In this document: piece by piece, positions 1 through 10,079 of the stretch
Layout: each line of letters opens with the position of its first letter
Position numbering within the stretch: the first letter of the stretch is position 1
Source: a bacterium
GTDB lineage: Bacteria; Chloroflexota; Anaerolineae; Caldilineales; Caldilineaceae
Reading direction: 5' to 3'
Length of the DNA stretch: 64,000 nt
Assembly: GCA_016124945.1 (NCBI GenBank)
Contig: WGMT01000026.1
Location: 1 to 64,000, forward strand
Translations under genes and position numbers: made by a program
The notes under the pieces: model-generated
The model's database searches: none
Told to the model about the DNA's origin: nothing
Seen by the model: the letters and a program-made list of their open reading frames with translations, nothing else

Positions 1-131
1 AGTTAGGGTGGAGCGAAAGTGCCGGGGACTTCACGTTGGACGTGTCGCCAAGAGTGGATATCCCGTCTCGCTGCGGCGAAAAGTCCCCGGCACTTGCTCG
101 TACGCTGCTTATCTTAACGCTTATGCCCCCC
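1..131. repeat. Family A hairpin repeat, copy 1 (left edge may be cut)
   Basis: The arms AGTGCCGGGGACTT (18-31) and AAGTCCCCGGCACT (81-94) are perfect reverse complements. The element ends with CTTATCTTAACGC and a C-rich tail. A closely similar copy lies at 15,491-15,623, which shows this is a dispersed repeat and not a local terminator. No coding capacity is seen, so a non-autonomous mobile element or REP-like sequence is the likely nature. Confidence 0.75.
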
Positions 132-351
132 GCCCCTCTCCTACAAGGTTGAGGCGCTGCCGTGACGAAGAAAACTGACAGGATGACACATATTTCGCTT
201 CTATCGGGGATGGGTGGGAGAGGGGAGCCAGATCGTCGACAAGATTCCGGCTCCCCTCTCCCATCCGGCTCCTTAGAGGACGAAACTGCGAGTACGACGG
301 TGTGTGTCAGTCGACAATTCGCACTCCACCAGATGGGAGAGGGGCGGGGGG
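126..351. repeat. Nested GC-rich inverted repeats, REP-like
   Basis: The outer arms are CCCCCCGCCCCTCTCC (126-141) and its exact reverse complement (336-351). Inside is a second perfect 14-bp pair, GGGAGAGGGGAGCC (216-229) and GGCTCCCCTCTCCC (249-262). C-rich/G-rich words of the GGGAGAGGGG type are common in dispersed REP-like repeats of GC-rich bacteria. Function unknown. Confidence 0.65.
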
Positions 352-447
352 TGAGGGCCTCCCAGCGGTACCCTTCTCCAAGCGTCTACTGGTAACTTGG
401 TTACTGGGATCGCTGTAGTCGCCTGTGATGCGTATGTCGTTAAACGT

Positions 448-531
448 CGTCCGTTGTGCATCGTCCGTTGTGCATCGTCCGTTGTGCATCGTCCGTTGTG
501 CATCGTCCGTTGTGCATCGTCCGTTGTCCAT
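448..531. repeat. 14-bp tandem array, six units
   Basis: Six head-to-tail copies of CGTCCGTTGTGCAT run without spacers; the last copy has one change (CC for GC). The array ends 32 bp before the start of the DUF4432 gene. It allows an open frame to run through, but the resulting Arg/Cys/Val-rich peptide is a by-product of the repeat. Confidence 0.9.
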
Positions 532-563
532 CATCTCATCATCCCATCACCAAGGATCATCCC

Positions 564-1649
564 ATGCCCGAAACATCCATCCATCTCCATCCCTCATTCT
601 TCGCCGACAAGGAACGCATGCTGGTTGAAGCGGGGGCGTTGTCGGCGTCGGTTTTTCGTTTTGAGAGCGGCGTGGCGGCGCTACGTCTGCGCAATGACGT
701 GGGCGAACTGGTAATGCTGCCGTTTCAGGGGCAACAAATCTGGTCGGCTCACTTCGGCGACCGCGAGCTGACCATGAAGTCGATGTTCGATCAGCCTTAC
801 CCGACGCAGTCGTATCTGCATACCTACGGCGGCTTTCTGATCCACTGTGGGGCGACGCGCATGGGTGTCCCCGGCCCAGAGGACGATCACCCGCTGCACG
901 GGGAATTGCCCAACGCCCCGTATCAGCAGGCTTGGATCGTCCTCGGCGAAGATGAGGAGGGCGCTTACATCGGCCTGAGTGGACGTTTCCGCTACACGGT
1001 GGCCTTCGCCCACAACTATGTGGCGCTGCCAACGGTGAAGATCTATGCTGGGTCTACACTTTGCCACGTCGGCCTGGAGATTCACAACCTCAAGCAGACG
1101 CCCATGGAGTTGATGTACCTTGCCCACGCCAACTTCCGTCCTGTCGACAACGGACGGCTGATCTACAGCGCCGTCACCGACGCCGCCCATGTGCGTGTAC
1201 GGCGTAGCATTCCGGCGCATGTGAAGCCGGGGCCGGGCTACAAGGAGTTTCTGGATGCACTGGGCGAGCAGCCTGAGCAGCATCATGTACTCAAGCCGAG
1301 TCTGGTCTTCGATCCGGAGATTGTCTTTAATATCGATTACCTGGCCGATGCCCAAGGCTGGGCGCACACGCTGCAAGTTCACCCCGACGGCAACGCCGAC
1401 TATATCCGTCACCGCCCTGATCAACTCGACGTGGGTGTACGCTGGATCAGCCGCACTCCGGATCAAGATGCGCTCGGGTTGATCCTGCCCGCCACAGCGG
1501 AGCCGGAAGGCTACAGCGCCGAGAAGGCCAAAGGCAACATCAAAACGATCCCCGCGCAGGGGACATGGCGCTGTGACTATGTGATGGGCGCTGTAGAAAA
1601 GGACGCTGTCGCGGCGATTACCGCAACAATTGAGGGGTTGCTTGGATAG
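564..1649 (+). CDS. DUF4432 family protein (aldose 1-epimerase-like fold)
   Basis: A protein of 361 residues with no signal peptide, probably cytosolic. Its sequence fits the DUF4432 group of galactose-mutarotase-like proteins: the middle carries GGFLIHCGATRMG and then HPLHGELPN, which resembles the HGxxxN segment typical of that group, and later MYLAHANF. Such proteins are thought to bind or epimerise sugars, but the substrate is not known and cannot be read here. The ATG at 564 is chosen because the longer frame upstream runs into the 14-bp tandem array. The next gene follows after about 90 bp. Confidence 0.7.
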   Translation: MPETSIHLHPSFFADKERMLVEAGALSASVFRFESGVAALRLRNDVGELVMLPFQGQQIWSAHFGDRELTMKSMFDQPYPTQSYLHTYGGFLIHCGATRMGVPGPEDDHPLHGELPNAPYQQAWIVLGEDEEGAYIGLSGRFRYTVAFAHNYVALPTVKIYAGSTLCHVGLEIHNLKQTPMELMYLAHANFRPVDNGRLIYSAVTDAAHVRVRRSIPAHVKPGPGYKEFLDALGEQPEQHHVLKPSLVFDPEIVFNIDYLADAQGWAHTLQVHPDGNADYIRHRPDQLDVGVRWISRTPDQDALGLILPATAEPEGYSAEKAKGNIKTIPAQGTWRCDYVMGAVEKDAVAAITATIEGLLG

Positions 1650-1650
1650 T

Positions 1651-1692
1651 GGATGATGGGATGATGAATTTTACCGAGCGCCATCATCTCAC
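1651..1692. repeat. Short octamer inverted repeat in the gap between two genes
   Basis: GGATGATGGGATGATG (1,651-1,666) faces CCATCATCTCAC (1,681-1,692) across 14 nt. It starts 2 bp after the preceding stop codon. The same octamer word occurs at 533-556 and inside the element at 9,896-10,050. Confidence 0.55.
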
Positions 1693-1740
1693 TTGTCTGG
1701 TCTTCCACGCTACCCAGCCACCCAATCCCAGGAGAACATG

Positions 1741-2202
1741 ATGTCCAACCCCTTTGATCTCGATGATGCCGACCAACGTGAGCGGGTGCAGGCGGCGCTT
1801 GAGGCATTTTTGGCGGCGCAGGATGAAGATGAGATGGCGCAGGTGATGGCCGACTACCCGTTTGTGGAGGAGCCGCGCTTTGCTGACGGCGTGGACCAGT
1901 TGATCGATCATGCCTCGCGTGTGGGCAATGCAGACGCCCTTTTCCGCCTGCAAGGGCAGTTAGAGTTGCTGCACAATGTCCTGGCGACGCAGGGCGAGAG
2001 CGACGCAGAACGAGCGTTGGGCGCCTTCCTGTATGCCGCAGACGAAACCGAAGCCATCGCAGTCTTCGAGGAGGAAGCAGCACTGTTGCGATCCCCGGAA
2101 GCGCGCACAGCCCTCTACGCCATCGAAGCAGGCGATCCGGAAAGCGACATGCACCTTGAAGAAAGACGGGCGCTGTGGCAGCGGTTGGCGGGGATGAAGT
2201 GA
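1741..2202 (+). CDS. Small acidic helical protein, unknown function
   Basis: 153 residues, Ala/Glu-rich and predicted to be all-helical, with no signal peptide, membrane segment or recognised catalytic motif. The repeated helix pairs resemble TPR-type solenoids, but no consensus repeat is clear. Start chosen at 1,741 because AGGAG (1,730-1,734) lies six bases upstream; the ATG at 1,738 is too close to it. The stop is followed at once by a perfect hairpin. I do not recognise the family. Confidence 0.6.
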   Translation: MSNPFDLDDADQRERVQAALEAFLAAQDEDEMAQVMADYPFVEEPRFADGVDQLIDHASRVGNADALFRLQGQLELLHNVLATQGESDAERALGAFLYAADETEAIAVFEEEAALLRSPEARTALYAIEAGDPESDMHLEERRALWQRLAGMK

Positions 2203-2204
2203 CC

Positions 2205-2250
2205 GACGGTGGACGACAGTGCCTGTGCGCAGGCACTGTCGTCCACCGTC
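2205..2250. terminator. Perfect 21-bp hairpin after the small helical protein
   Basis: A 21-bp stem (2,205-2,225 with 2,230-2,250) encloses a 4-nt loop, TGCG. It begins 3 bp after the stop codon. There is no U-tract, so it is either a Rho-independent-like stabilising hairpin or another member of the hairpin repeats in this window. Confidence 0.55.
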
Positions 2251-2263
2251 AAGGCCAATTATG

Positions 2264-2272
2264 TGCTATAAT
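2264..2272 (+). promoter_or_regulatory. Extended -10 promoter for the sensor kinase
   Basis: TGCTATAAT is a consensus extended -10 (TGnTATAAT). No good -35 is seen, as is usual for this class. Transcription would start near 2,279 and give a leader of about 130 nt ahead of the kinase gene. Confidence 0.55.
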
Positions 2273-2288
2273 TAAAAGCGTACGTCTC

Positions 2289-2381
2289 TAAGTGGTTTTC
2301 TCCCTAAATACGCAACCTTCCGGGAAGGGGTCGAGACCCCTTCTCGGAAGGTGACCGCGAACTTAGCGAGAGAACCACTAA
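2289..2381 (+). promoter_or_regulatory. Long structured 5' leader of the kinase gene
   Basis: The outer arms AGTGGTTTTCTC (2,291-2,302) and GAGAGAACCACT (2,368-2,379) pair with one mismatch. Inside, 2,315-2,332 pairs along its whole 18 nt with 2,335-2,352 (one G-U) around a 2-nt turn. CTAA/TTAG and CGC/GCG pairs lie between the two. The leader would fold into one long rod upstream of the ATG at 2,409. Either a regulatory RNA structure or an inserted palindromic repeat would explain it. Confidence 0.5.
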
Positions 2382-2408
2382 GCCTGTACCCTGTAAATTG
2401 GCAACGAT

Positions 2409-4994
2409 ATGGCCACCTTCTATAACCGTCTCAGCGGTAAATTCATTCTGGCGCTCCTCTTCTTTTTATTCATTCTGGGGACGGCTACCGCGGCTGTCAT
2501 CACCGCAGGATTCCGACAGACACAAGCCACCGCCACCGACCGTAGCGTCCAGGCGCTTCAGGCGCAAGGACGGGACACCCTCTTGCAAGTTACACGGCGC
2601 GAGGCGCAACTGAGCGCCATGCAATTGAACCAGGCGCTCAGCCTGGGTCGCGCCGCCGCAGATTTCTACACCGCCGCCTATTACGATCATCACGTCGCTA
2701 ACATTACATTGGGGCCGCTACAGCAGGCCGTAGACGGCGGCATCTATGATCCCAACCCAGAGCGGATCACCGACGTCTGGATTGATCCCAGTGTGACGCT
2801 GACAGCCGGAATCGAAGAAAATCTGCGCCGTTCGCACGTGCTCGACGAGCTCTTTCCAGCACTGATGGCACAATCCGCCGACGTGATCGCCATCTATTTT
2901 ATGGATCCAAACGGCGCCACACGCTACTACCCGCGAGTTGACGTCGCCAACATCATCGATCACGAGTTGATCGTCACCGAACACGACTTTTTCCGCCTTG
3001 CCACACCAACGGAGAACCCCGAACGAAAATCCGTGTGGACACGCCCGTACATGGACTATATCGGCAAAGGACCGATTGTCACCGCGGCGACGCCTGTTTA
3101 TGTCGGCGATGAATTTATCGGCGTGATTAGCGTGGATGTATCGTTGACCCGCCTTATCGAGCGGCTCAATCAATTGACGCCTACGCCGCGCAGCTATGCG
3201 CTGATCGTCGACAGCGAAGGCAGATTGGTTGCTGCGCCACCGGCGGCATTGGACGATCTACTCAGCAAAGAAACGGTACGCCTGATCGCACAACTGAGCG
3301 GCGGTGAGCGAGAGACGGCACACGTCATCGAATTCACCATGGGGCTGCCGTTGCGTCAAGTAGGCAACGAAGCTTTTCAACAAACGCTGGCCAATATGCG
3401 TAGTGGCGCCAGTGGTCTTTCCCAATTTGAGTTAGCAGATCGCGACGTCTTCCTCTCCTATGTACCCCTGCCGGAGATTGGATGGAGCCTGGCCGTGGTT
3501 GCACCCATCGCCGAGATTACTGCGCAATCTCAGGCAGTGGCATCAGCCATTCGCAACGAAGCCGGCATCACCGTCCGCTGGACGTTGTGGATCACGACGC
3601 TCTTCTTTGGGCTGGCGCTGGTGGCTACCGTTACGTTTACCCGTCGCTTTTTGACCATCCCCATTGAACGGCTGGTAGCAGCAACGCAGAAGGTAGCAGC
3701 AGGGGAATCTAGCGTTTCGTTGCCCATTCACGCGCAAGACGAATTGGGGCTGCTTGCCGATTCGTTTAACCGCATGACCGATCAGATCGTACAGGCGCAG
3801 CAAACGTTGGAGGCGCGCGTATCGGATCGGACGCGAGAACTCTCTGCGCTCTACGCCGTAACCACTGTGGCCAGCCGTTCGCTCGACCAGGAGACGGTGC
3901 TCAATACCTCGCTCAACCAGGTATTAGCGGTCATGAATTGCACACACGGCATGATTCATCTGTGGGACGATGCGGAGCAGGCGCTGAAATTGGCGGTACA
4001 CTGTGAGATCCCCGAAGTTGTACTAGCGGACATGCAACGGGTGGAAATGAGTGAGGGGCTGATCGGCTGGGTGGCTGAAGAGGCGGCACCGCTTGTCCTC
4101 GACGATATTGCCGCCGATCCGCGCATTCGTCTACCAAGGGGATTGGAAAGAACATCTAACCGCGGTTTTGTTGGCGTGCCCATGTACGTCAAGAACCGTA
4201 CCATCGGCGTGCTCAGCGTCATCGGCGCCCAAGGACGACGCTTTAACGGCGAAGAGGTGAAGTTACTCAACTCCATTGCCGACCAGGTGGCGGTGGCCGT
4301 TGAGAACGCCCGTCTTTACGAACAGGCTGAACAACTGGCCGTGGTGGAAGAACGACAACGCCTGGCGCGCGAGTTGCACGATTCCGTCACCCAATCTTTG
4401 TACAGCGTCAACCTGCTTTCAGAAACGGCACGCCGCGCCGCAGCAGGCAGTGATCTCGATCGGGTAAGCTACCTCATGGATCGAGTGGGCGAGATGGCGC
4501 GACAGGCACTGAAAGAGATGCGATTACTCGTCTATGAACTGCGCCCAGCAGCACTGGCACAGGAAGGATTGGTTGGGGCGCTGCAACAGCGGATCGACAC
4601 CGTCGAAGCGCGCGCCGGCGTCAAGGCGCAACTGCGCATTGAAGGCGATCCGCTACAGATTCCCCAGCAGATGGAAGCGCACCTTTACCGCATCGCGCAG
4701 GAAGCGCTTAACAATGCGTTGAAACATGCCGAAGCCACGATGATAACCGTCCTGCTCCAAATTGAGGACAATGGTGTCACCCTCACCATACAGGACAACG
4801 GCAAGGGCTTTGAACTGGAACACGCCAACGAAAGCGGGGGCATTGGGCTAAAAAGTATGCACGAACGTGCACAGCAACTCAGCGGCGTGCTGCATGTACA
4901 AACCAAGCCAGGAGGGGGTGTCAGCATTTGTGTTTGCCTTCCGCTGAAGCAAAGCGCAGCACCCATCAAAGACACCGAGCCTGTCGCCATGTAG
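2409..4994 (+). CDS. Membrane sensor histidine kinase, CACHE-HAMP-GAF-HisKA_3-HATPase
   Basis: 861 residues. Order: membrane helix at about 10-32, a large extracellular sensor resembling a double CACHE domain to about 380, a second helix at about 391-412, HAMP (about 413-465), GAF (about 480-635), HisKA_3 with RELHDSVTQSLYSVN (phospho-acceptor His657), and HATPase_c with the N-box EALNNALKHAE near 765-775 and the G-boxes DNGKGFE and GGIGLKSMHERA. This is the NarX/LiaS type of kinase. It should phosphorylate the LuxR-type regulator encoded 36 bp downstream. CACHE domains usually bind small extracellular ligands; the ligand here is unknown. Confidence 0.92.
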   Translation: MATFYNRLSGKFILALLFFLFILGTATAAVITAGFRQTQATATDRSVQALQAQGRDTLLQVTRREAQLSAMQLNQALSLGRAAADFYTAAYYDHHVANITLGPLQQAVDGGIYDPNPERITDVWIDPSVTLTAGIEENLRRSHVLDELFPALMAQSADVIAIYFMDPNGATRYYPRVDVANIIDHELIVTEHDFFRLATPTENPERKSVWTRPYMDYIGKGPIVTAATPVYVGDEFIGVISVDVSLTRLIERLNQLTPTPRSYALIVDSEGRLVAAPPAALDDLLSKETVRLIAQLSGGERETAHVIEFTMGLPLRQVGNEAFQQTLANMRSGASGLSQFELADRDVFLSYVPLPEIGWSLAVVAPIAEITAQSQAVASAIRNEAGITVRWTLWITTLFFGLALVATVTFTRRFLTIPIERLVAATQKVAAGESSVSLPIHAQDELGLLADSFNRMTDQIVQAQQTLEARVSDRTRELSALYAVTTVASRSLDQETVLNTSLNQVLAVMNCTHGMIHLWDDAEQALKLAVHCEIPEVVLADMQRVEMSEGLIGWVAEEAAPLVLDDIAADPRIRLPRGLERTSNRGFVGVPMYVKNRTIGVLSVIGAQGRRFNGEEVKLLNSIADQVAVAVENARLYEQAEQLAVVEERQRLARELHDSVTQSLYSVNLLSETARRAAAGSDLDRVSYLMDRVGEMARQALKEMRLLVYELRPAALAQEGLVGALQQRIDTVEARAGVKAQLRIEGDPLQIPQQMEAHLYRIAQEALNNALKHAEATMITVLLQIEDNGVTLTIQDNGKGFELEHANESGGIGLKSMHERAQQLSGVLHVQTKPGGGVSICVCLPLKQSAAPIKDTEPVAM

Positions 4995-5030
4995 GCTGTG
5001 TTGACATTTTGAATCAACAGGGAAACTACA

Positions 5031-5687
5031 ATGCCCCAAACAATCCGTATCCTCATTGCAGATGATCATGCCGTGGTTCGCGAAGGGTTGCGTTCACTGA
5101 TCTCCTCGGAACCAGGCATGCAGATAGTCGACGAAGCATGCGATGGCGTGGAGGCGGTTTTGAAGGCGCGCTCACTGCGCCCAGATGTTGTTTTGCTTGA
5201 TCTGGTGATGCCGCGCAAGGGTGGCATTGAGGCCATTGAGGAGATCAAAGCCGAAAACCCCGATGCACACATCCTGGTGCTCACCAGCTTCGCGGAAGAC
5301 GACAAGGTCTTCCCGGCGATTCGCAAAGGCGCGCAGGGTTATCTGCTCAAGGATTCTGCGCCGGAGGATCTTCTACAGGCCATCCGTCATGTCTGCCGCG
5401 GCGAAACCTCGCTACACCCCACCATTGCACGGAAGCTAATCCAAGAAATTAACCAGCCCTCGGATCTGCCGCCGTCGGCAGATCCCCTCACCGAGCGCGA
5501 GGTAGAAGTGCTGCGCCTGGTTTCGCGTGGGCTTTCAAATCAGGAAATTGCCGATGCCCTGGTAGTGAGCGAACGGACAGTTCGCACCCATGTGAGCAAT
5601 ATTCTGAGCAAGTTGCACCTGGCCAATCGCACCCAGGCCGCGCTCTATGCCCTCAAAGAAGGGTTGTCGCGCTTAGAAGATCTGTAA
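5031..5687 (+). CDS. NarL/FixJ family response regulator
   Basis: 218 residues: an N-terminal receiver domain with acidic pocket Asp11/Asp12 and phospho-acceptor Asp57 in LLDLVMPRKGG, then a C-terminal LuxR-type helix-turn-helix (LTEREVEVLRLVSRGLSNQE ... SERTVRTHVSNIL). It lies 36 bp after the HisKA_3 kinase gene in the same direction, so the two form a two-component pair. Its targets are not visible in the sequence; the two following small exported or membrane proteins are candidates only by position. Confidence 0.93.
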   Translation: MPQTIRILIADDHAVVREGLRSLISSEPGMQIVDEACDGVEAVLKARSLRPDVVLLDLVMPRKGGIEAIEEIKAENPDAHILVLTSFAEDDKVFPAIRKGAQGYLLKDSAPEDLLQAIRHVCRGETSLHPTIARKLIQEINQPSDLPPSADPLTEREVEVLRLVSRGLSNQEIADALVVSERTVRTHVSNILSKLHLANRTQAALYALKEGLSRLEDL

Positions 5688-5798
5688 TCGAAGAGAGTTC
5701 AGTCATTTGTCACAGAAGATTTCCGCGTTTGCTTGAGTTGAATGCAACCTTCTGCCCGATGTAAACGCCTGCCTGTCCGCGTAGAGTAGAGTCACCTT

Positions 5799-5824
5799 AT
5801 CAAAGGTGAACATCAAAGGTGAAC
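5799..5824. repeat. 13-bp direct repeat, two units
   Basis: ATCAAAGGTGAAC occurs twice head to tail, ending 36 bp before the next ATG. A nearby CACCTT could pair with AAGGTG. It is a possible operator or a simple slippage duplication. Confidence 0.4.
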
Positions 5825-5860
5825 TACTCATACTTTCCGCCTAATACGCTAGGACAGACC

Positions 5861-6484
5861 ATGCGGCCAACATTGAAGCAGGTCCTCAGCATTAGCGCAG
5901 TGCTATCGTTCTTTTTTGCACTTCTCTTTGTTTGGATGGCGCCTATCGATCTACATGCGGCGCGCAGTCGTACGAATACAAGTCACACGCTCAGCACCGC
6001 CACCTTAGATGGCCCTGACGCGCGCCTGGTGCAACGGCAAGGGATTGAAATTCGCATCGTTGCAGGGGATCAACACGGGGTTGGCAGTGCCCTGGCACAG
6101 GAACTGGCCAGACAACTTGGGCAACGTTTGCCTCAAAGTCAGATTCACATCAGCGACGCCCACATTGACGATGCCTCGTCTTTGCCAATTGTGCTGATTG
6201 AAATCACAGAGAGTAACCTGTCCTGGACACCGATCTGGTCCGATGCGGCATTGACGGCGGAAGTGGTCTACGCGTCGGATGGCGACCTCTCGTGGCGCGG
6301 GGCAACGAGCATGATCATAGGGTCCGAAAAGCCGACGGTCCACTCGCGGGGGACGATCCTATTGACGGATTCGTCCCGAGGGCTTTTCTCACAGTTCGGC
6401 TATCACAGGCACATCGGCACGGCGTTGGGTAACGAAGTTTATAAAATGATTGAATCGCCTTTGTTCGATCCCCCAGGCTCTTGA
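5861..6484 (+). CDS. Exported or membrane-anchored hypothetical protein
   Basis: 207 residues. An N-terminal hydrophobic segment (about residues 8-30, LSISAVLSFFFALLFVWMAP) followed by DLHAARS looks like a signal peptide or single anchor. The rest is a soluble domain of about 175 residues without recognised motifs. The ATG at 5,861 has AGGA about five bases upstream; an in-frame ATG at 5,819 lies inside the 13-bp repeat and has no ribosome-binding site. It follows a two-component pair, which may control it. Family not recognised. Confidence 0.6.
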   Translation: MRPTLKQVLSISAVLSFFFALLFVWMAPIDLHAARSRTNTSHTLSTATLDGPDARLVQRQGIEIRIVAGDQHGVGSALAQELARQLGQRLPQSQIHISDAHIDDASSLPIVLIEITESNLSWTPIWSDAALTAEVVYASDGDLSWRGATSMIIGSEKPTVHSRGTILLTDSSRGLFSQFGYHRHIGTALGNEVYKMIESPLFDPPGS

Positions 6485-6597
6485 GCAACTCATCAATTAA
6501 ACCACAATGATCGGCGAATCTACGCAGAAATCCGGTATCGTTTGCACACGTTCCATGCTCAACTGTAAGAAAGTGTAATCGACCGAGGGGATCAACG

Positions 6598-6942
6598 ATG
6601 CTTACAAATGTACTTTTGGTGGCACGCAGTGTTATTGTCCAAGAACCACTTTGCCTGATCTGGCTGGCTGGTTTGCTGATGGCCTGGATCCAACGCTATG
6701 AGAACGCAAAGCTATCGTTCATCGTGGCAACTTCGATGGTGCTCTTCTTGCTAAGCGCCATCGGCGGTGTGTACTTTAGCAGTTGGGCGCCGGTGCTCGT
6801 CGATGAACGGCTCAGCGAGCTACCATCCTGGGCGATGGGCTTGGTCACCTTCAACAAACCCATGCAACTCGTGCTTGACACCATTGCATGGAGCCTGCTC
6901 TTGTTCGGCACCTTTAACTGGCGTACATACCGTTGGCAGTAA
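6598..6942 (+). CDS. Small membrane protein, three predicted helices
   Basis: 114 residues with hydrophobic stretches near residues 3-30, 38-60 and 85-105. No catalytic motif or known domain was recognised. A GAGGGG sequence lies about 10 bp before the ATG. It stands alone between a hypothetical exported protein and the branched-chain amino-acid operon promoter. Confidence 0.6.
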   Translation: MLTNVLLVARSVIVQEPLCLIWLAGLLMAWIQRYENAKLSFIVATSMVLFLLSAIGGVYFSSWAPVLVDERLSELPSWAMGLVTFNKPMQLVLDTIAWSLLLFGTFNWRTYRWQ

Positions 6943-6993
6943 TGTGCATGTTTCTTGCACCCGCCAAGGCGGAAAATTCACCATGTTGATTAG

Positions 6994-7021
6994 TTGCAAT
7001 TCTGGTTGAGTTCGTTATAAT
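6994..7021 (+). promoter_or_regulatory. Sigma-70-type promoter of the ilv operon
   Basis: TTGCAA (6,994-6,999) and TATAAT (7,016-7,021) are separated by 16 bp. Transcription would start near 7,028, giving a leader of about 300 nt before ilvB that holds the peptide and terminator described next. Confidence 0.65.
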
Positions 7022-7143
7022 AGACAAAACCAATGGTGCCCCACACTTTTGGGTATCAGCCAAAGTTTCGATTGAATGCTAGGTAGATAAATTCTGATGG
7101 CTACTATCAATCTTCTAACCGTACGCGTAAGCCTTATTGTTAT

Positions 7144-7266
<123 letters not shown>

Positions 7267-7326
7267 GTATACGCTCCATTTGTATACGTTCAATCCACAT
7301 TTGGATTCCAAAAGGAGAATGTTCTG

Positions 7327-9120
<1,794 letters not shown>

Positions 9121-9125
9121 AGAAG

Positions 9126-9268
9126 GGGACTGGGGATCAGGGATTGGGGACTGGGATTCGCGATTAGGGTATGTTGAACGAGTAACAGGATGATGTGTAG
9201 ACGTTCTCCTGTCATAACGCCACATTGCCCAATCCCTGATCCCCAGTCCCTAGTCACCAGTCACCAGT
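9126..9268. repeat. Heptamer inverted element between ilvB and ilvN
   Basis: A G-rich variant of the heptamer family. A 23-bp segment (9,126-9,148) is perfectly repeated in inverse at 9,228-9,250, and further NGTCACC units run to about 9,268. It starts 5 bp after the ilvB stop and ends about 50 bp before ilvN, so it fills the gap. The spacer is about 58-79 nt depending on where the arms are ended. Confidence 0.8.
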
Positions 9269-9320
9269 TCCCGATTTGACAGTCTTTCATGCAAAACATA
9301 CTCTAAGAAAGAGAAACCTC

Positions 9321-9893
9321 ATGAAACATACTCTGGTGGCGTGGATGCGGGACAAGCCCGGCGTGCTCAACCGTGTCGCTGGGTTGCTACGCAGGCGTGC
9401 TTTTAACATCGACAGCTTGCAGGTGAGCCACAGCGAAACACCCGGCATTAGCCGCATGACCTTTGTGGTCGATGGCGACGAGCACATGGTCGATCAGGTG
9501 GTGAAGCAGTTGCAGAAGGCGGTGGATGTCACCAAAGTCGAAGACATCACCGACAAGCCGGTGGTGCTGCGCGAACTGGCGCTTGTGCGTGTCCACACTA
9601 CATCGGAAACTCGCCAGGAGATCATGCAGTTCGCCGAGGTTTACCGCGCCCAGATCGTAGACGTGTCATTGGACAGTGTCGTGATTCAAATCGTCGGCGC
9701 CGAAGACAAGGTCGATTCCCTCATCGATCTGCTCAGCCATTTCGGTATTGAAGAGATGGTGCGCACCGGCCGTGTCGCCATTAACCGTGGTAGCCCCCAC
9801 AAATCCGAAAGACGCGCTAGCGCTGTATGGCGCGCCCAGGCCAAGTCCAACGGCGCCGGTCGCGCTGAACGTGAGAAGACCAGCGGCGTGTAA
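9321..9893 (+). CDS. ilvN: Acetolactate synthase small (regulatory) subunit
   Basis: 190 residues: an N-terminal ACT domain (about 3-78; [20 protein letters not shown]) and a second ACT-like domain (about 80-160), with a basic tail after 165 that is longer than usual. It binds IlvB, stimulates it and confers valine feedback inhibition. The ATG at 9,321 is chosen; a TTG 45 bp upstream would only add a repeat-derived stretch. The 11-mer AAACATACTCT occurs both just before and just after the start codon, a small duplication. Confidence 0.93.
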   Translation: MKHTLVAWMRDKPGVLNRVAGLLRRRAFNIDSLQVSHSETPGISRMTFVVDGDEHMVDQVVKQLQKAVDVTKVEDITDKPVVLRELALVRVHTTSETRQEIMQFAEVYRAQIVDVSLDSVVIQIVGAEDKVDSLIDLLSHFGIEEMVRTGRVAINRGSPHKSERRASAVWRAQAKSNGAGRAEREKTSGV

Positions 9894-9895
9894 AA

Positions 9896-10050
9896 TTAGT
9901 GATTGGTGATTTGTGATTGGTGATTAGGGTTTCGCTGAGAAGGATGATGAGAGATGGTGGGGGATGTGTTCGTCTACATCATCTCACCATCCCATCATCT
10001 ACGCCCTTCCATCCAAGCACCCAATCACCAGTCACAAATCACCAATCACC
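9896..10050. repeat. Heptamer inverted element between ilvN and ilvC
   Basis: The left array of GTGATTN units (9,896-9,929) begins right after the ilvN stop. The right array of NAATCAC units (10,020-10,050) ends 30 bp before ilvC. A nested octamer pair (GATGATG-type against CATCATC-type) lies inside the 90-nt spacer. The arms agree at most positions but not all, so this is not a recent perfect duplication. Confidence 0.85.
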
Positions 10051-10079
10051 ATTCCACACAGAAAGAGCATTCCGAACTC

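Larger units (their letters stand above)
1..563. other. Repeat-packed intergenic block with no supported gene
   Basis: No convincing gene lies here; the open frames are short and made of repeats. From left to right the block holds a family A hairpin repeat, a nested GC-rich inverted repeat, a 14-bp tandem array of six units, and an octamer run (CATCATCY) at about 533-556 ending just before the ATG at 564. The gene upstream is outside the window. Confidence 0.7.

Noticed and set aside
448..531. Regular array that might be a CRISPR
   Set aside because: The 14-bp units touch each other and there are no unique spacers or cas genes.
456..563. N-terminal extension of the DUF4432 protein
   Set aside because: It is translated 14-bp repeat plus octamer repeat and has no ribosome-binding site.
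681..1466. Minus-strand frame opposite the DUF4432 gene
   Set aside because: Opposite a conserved protein and without a recognisable fold.
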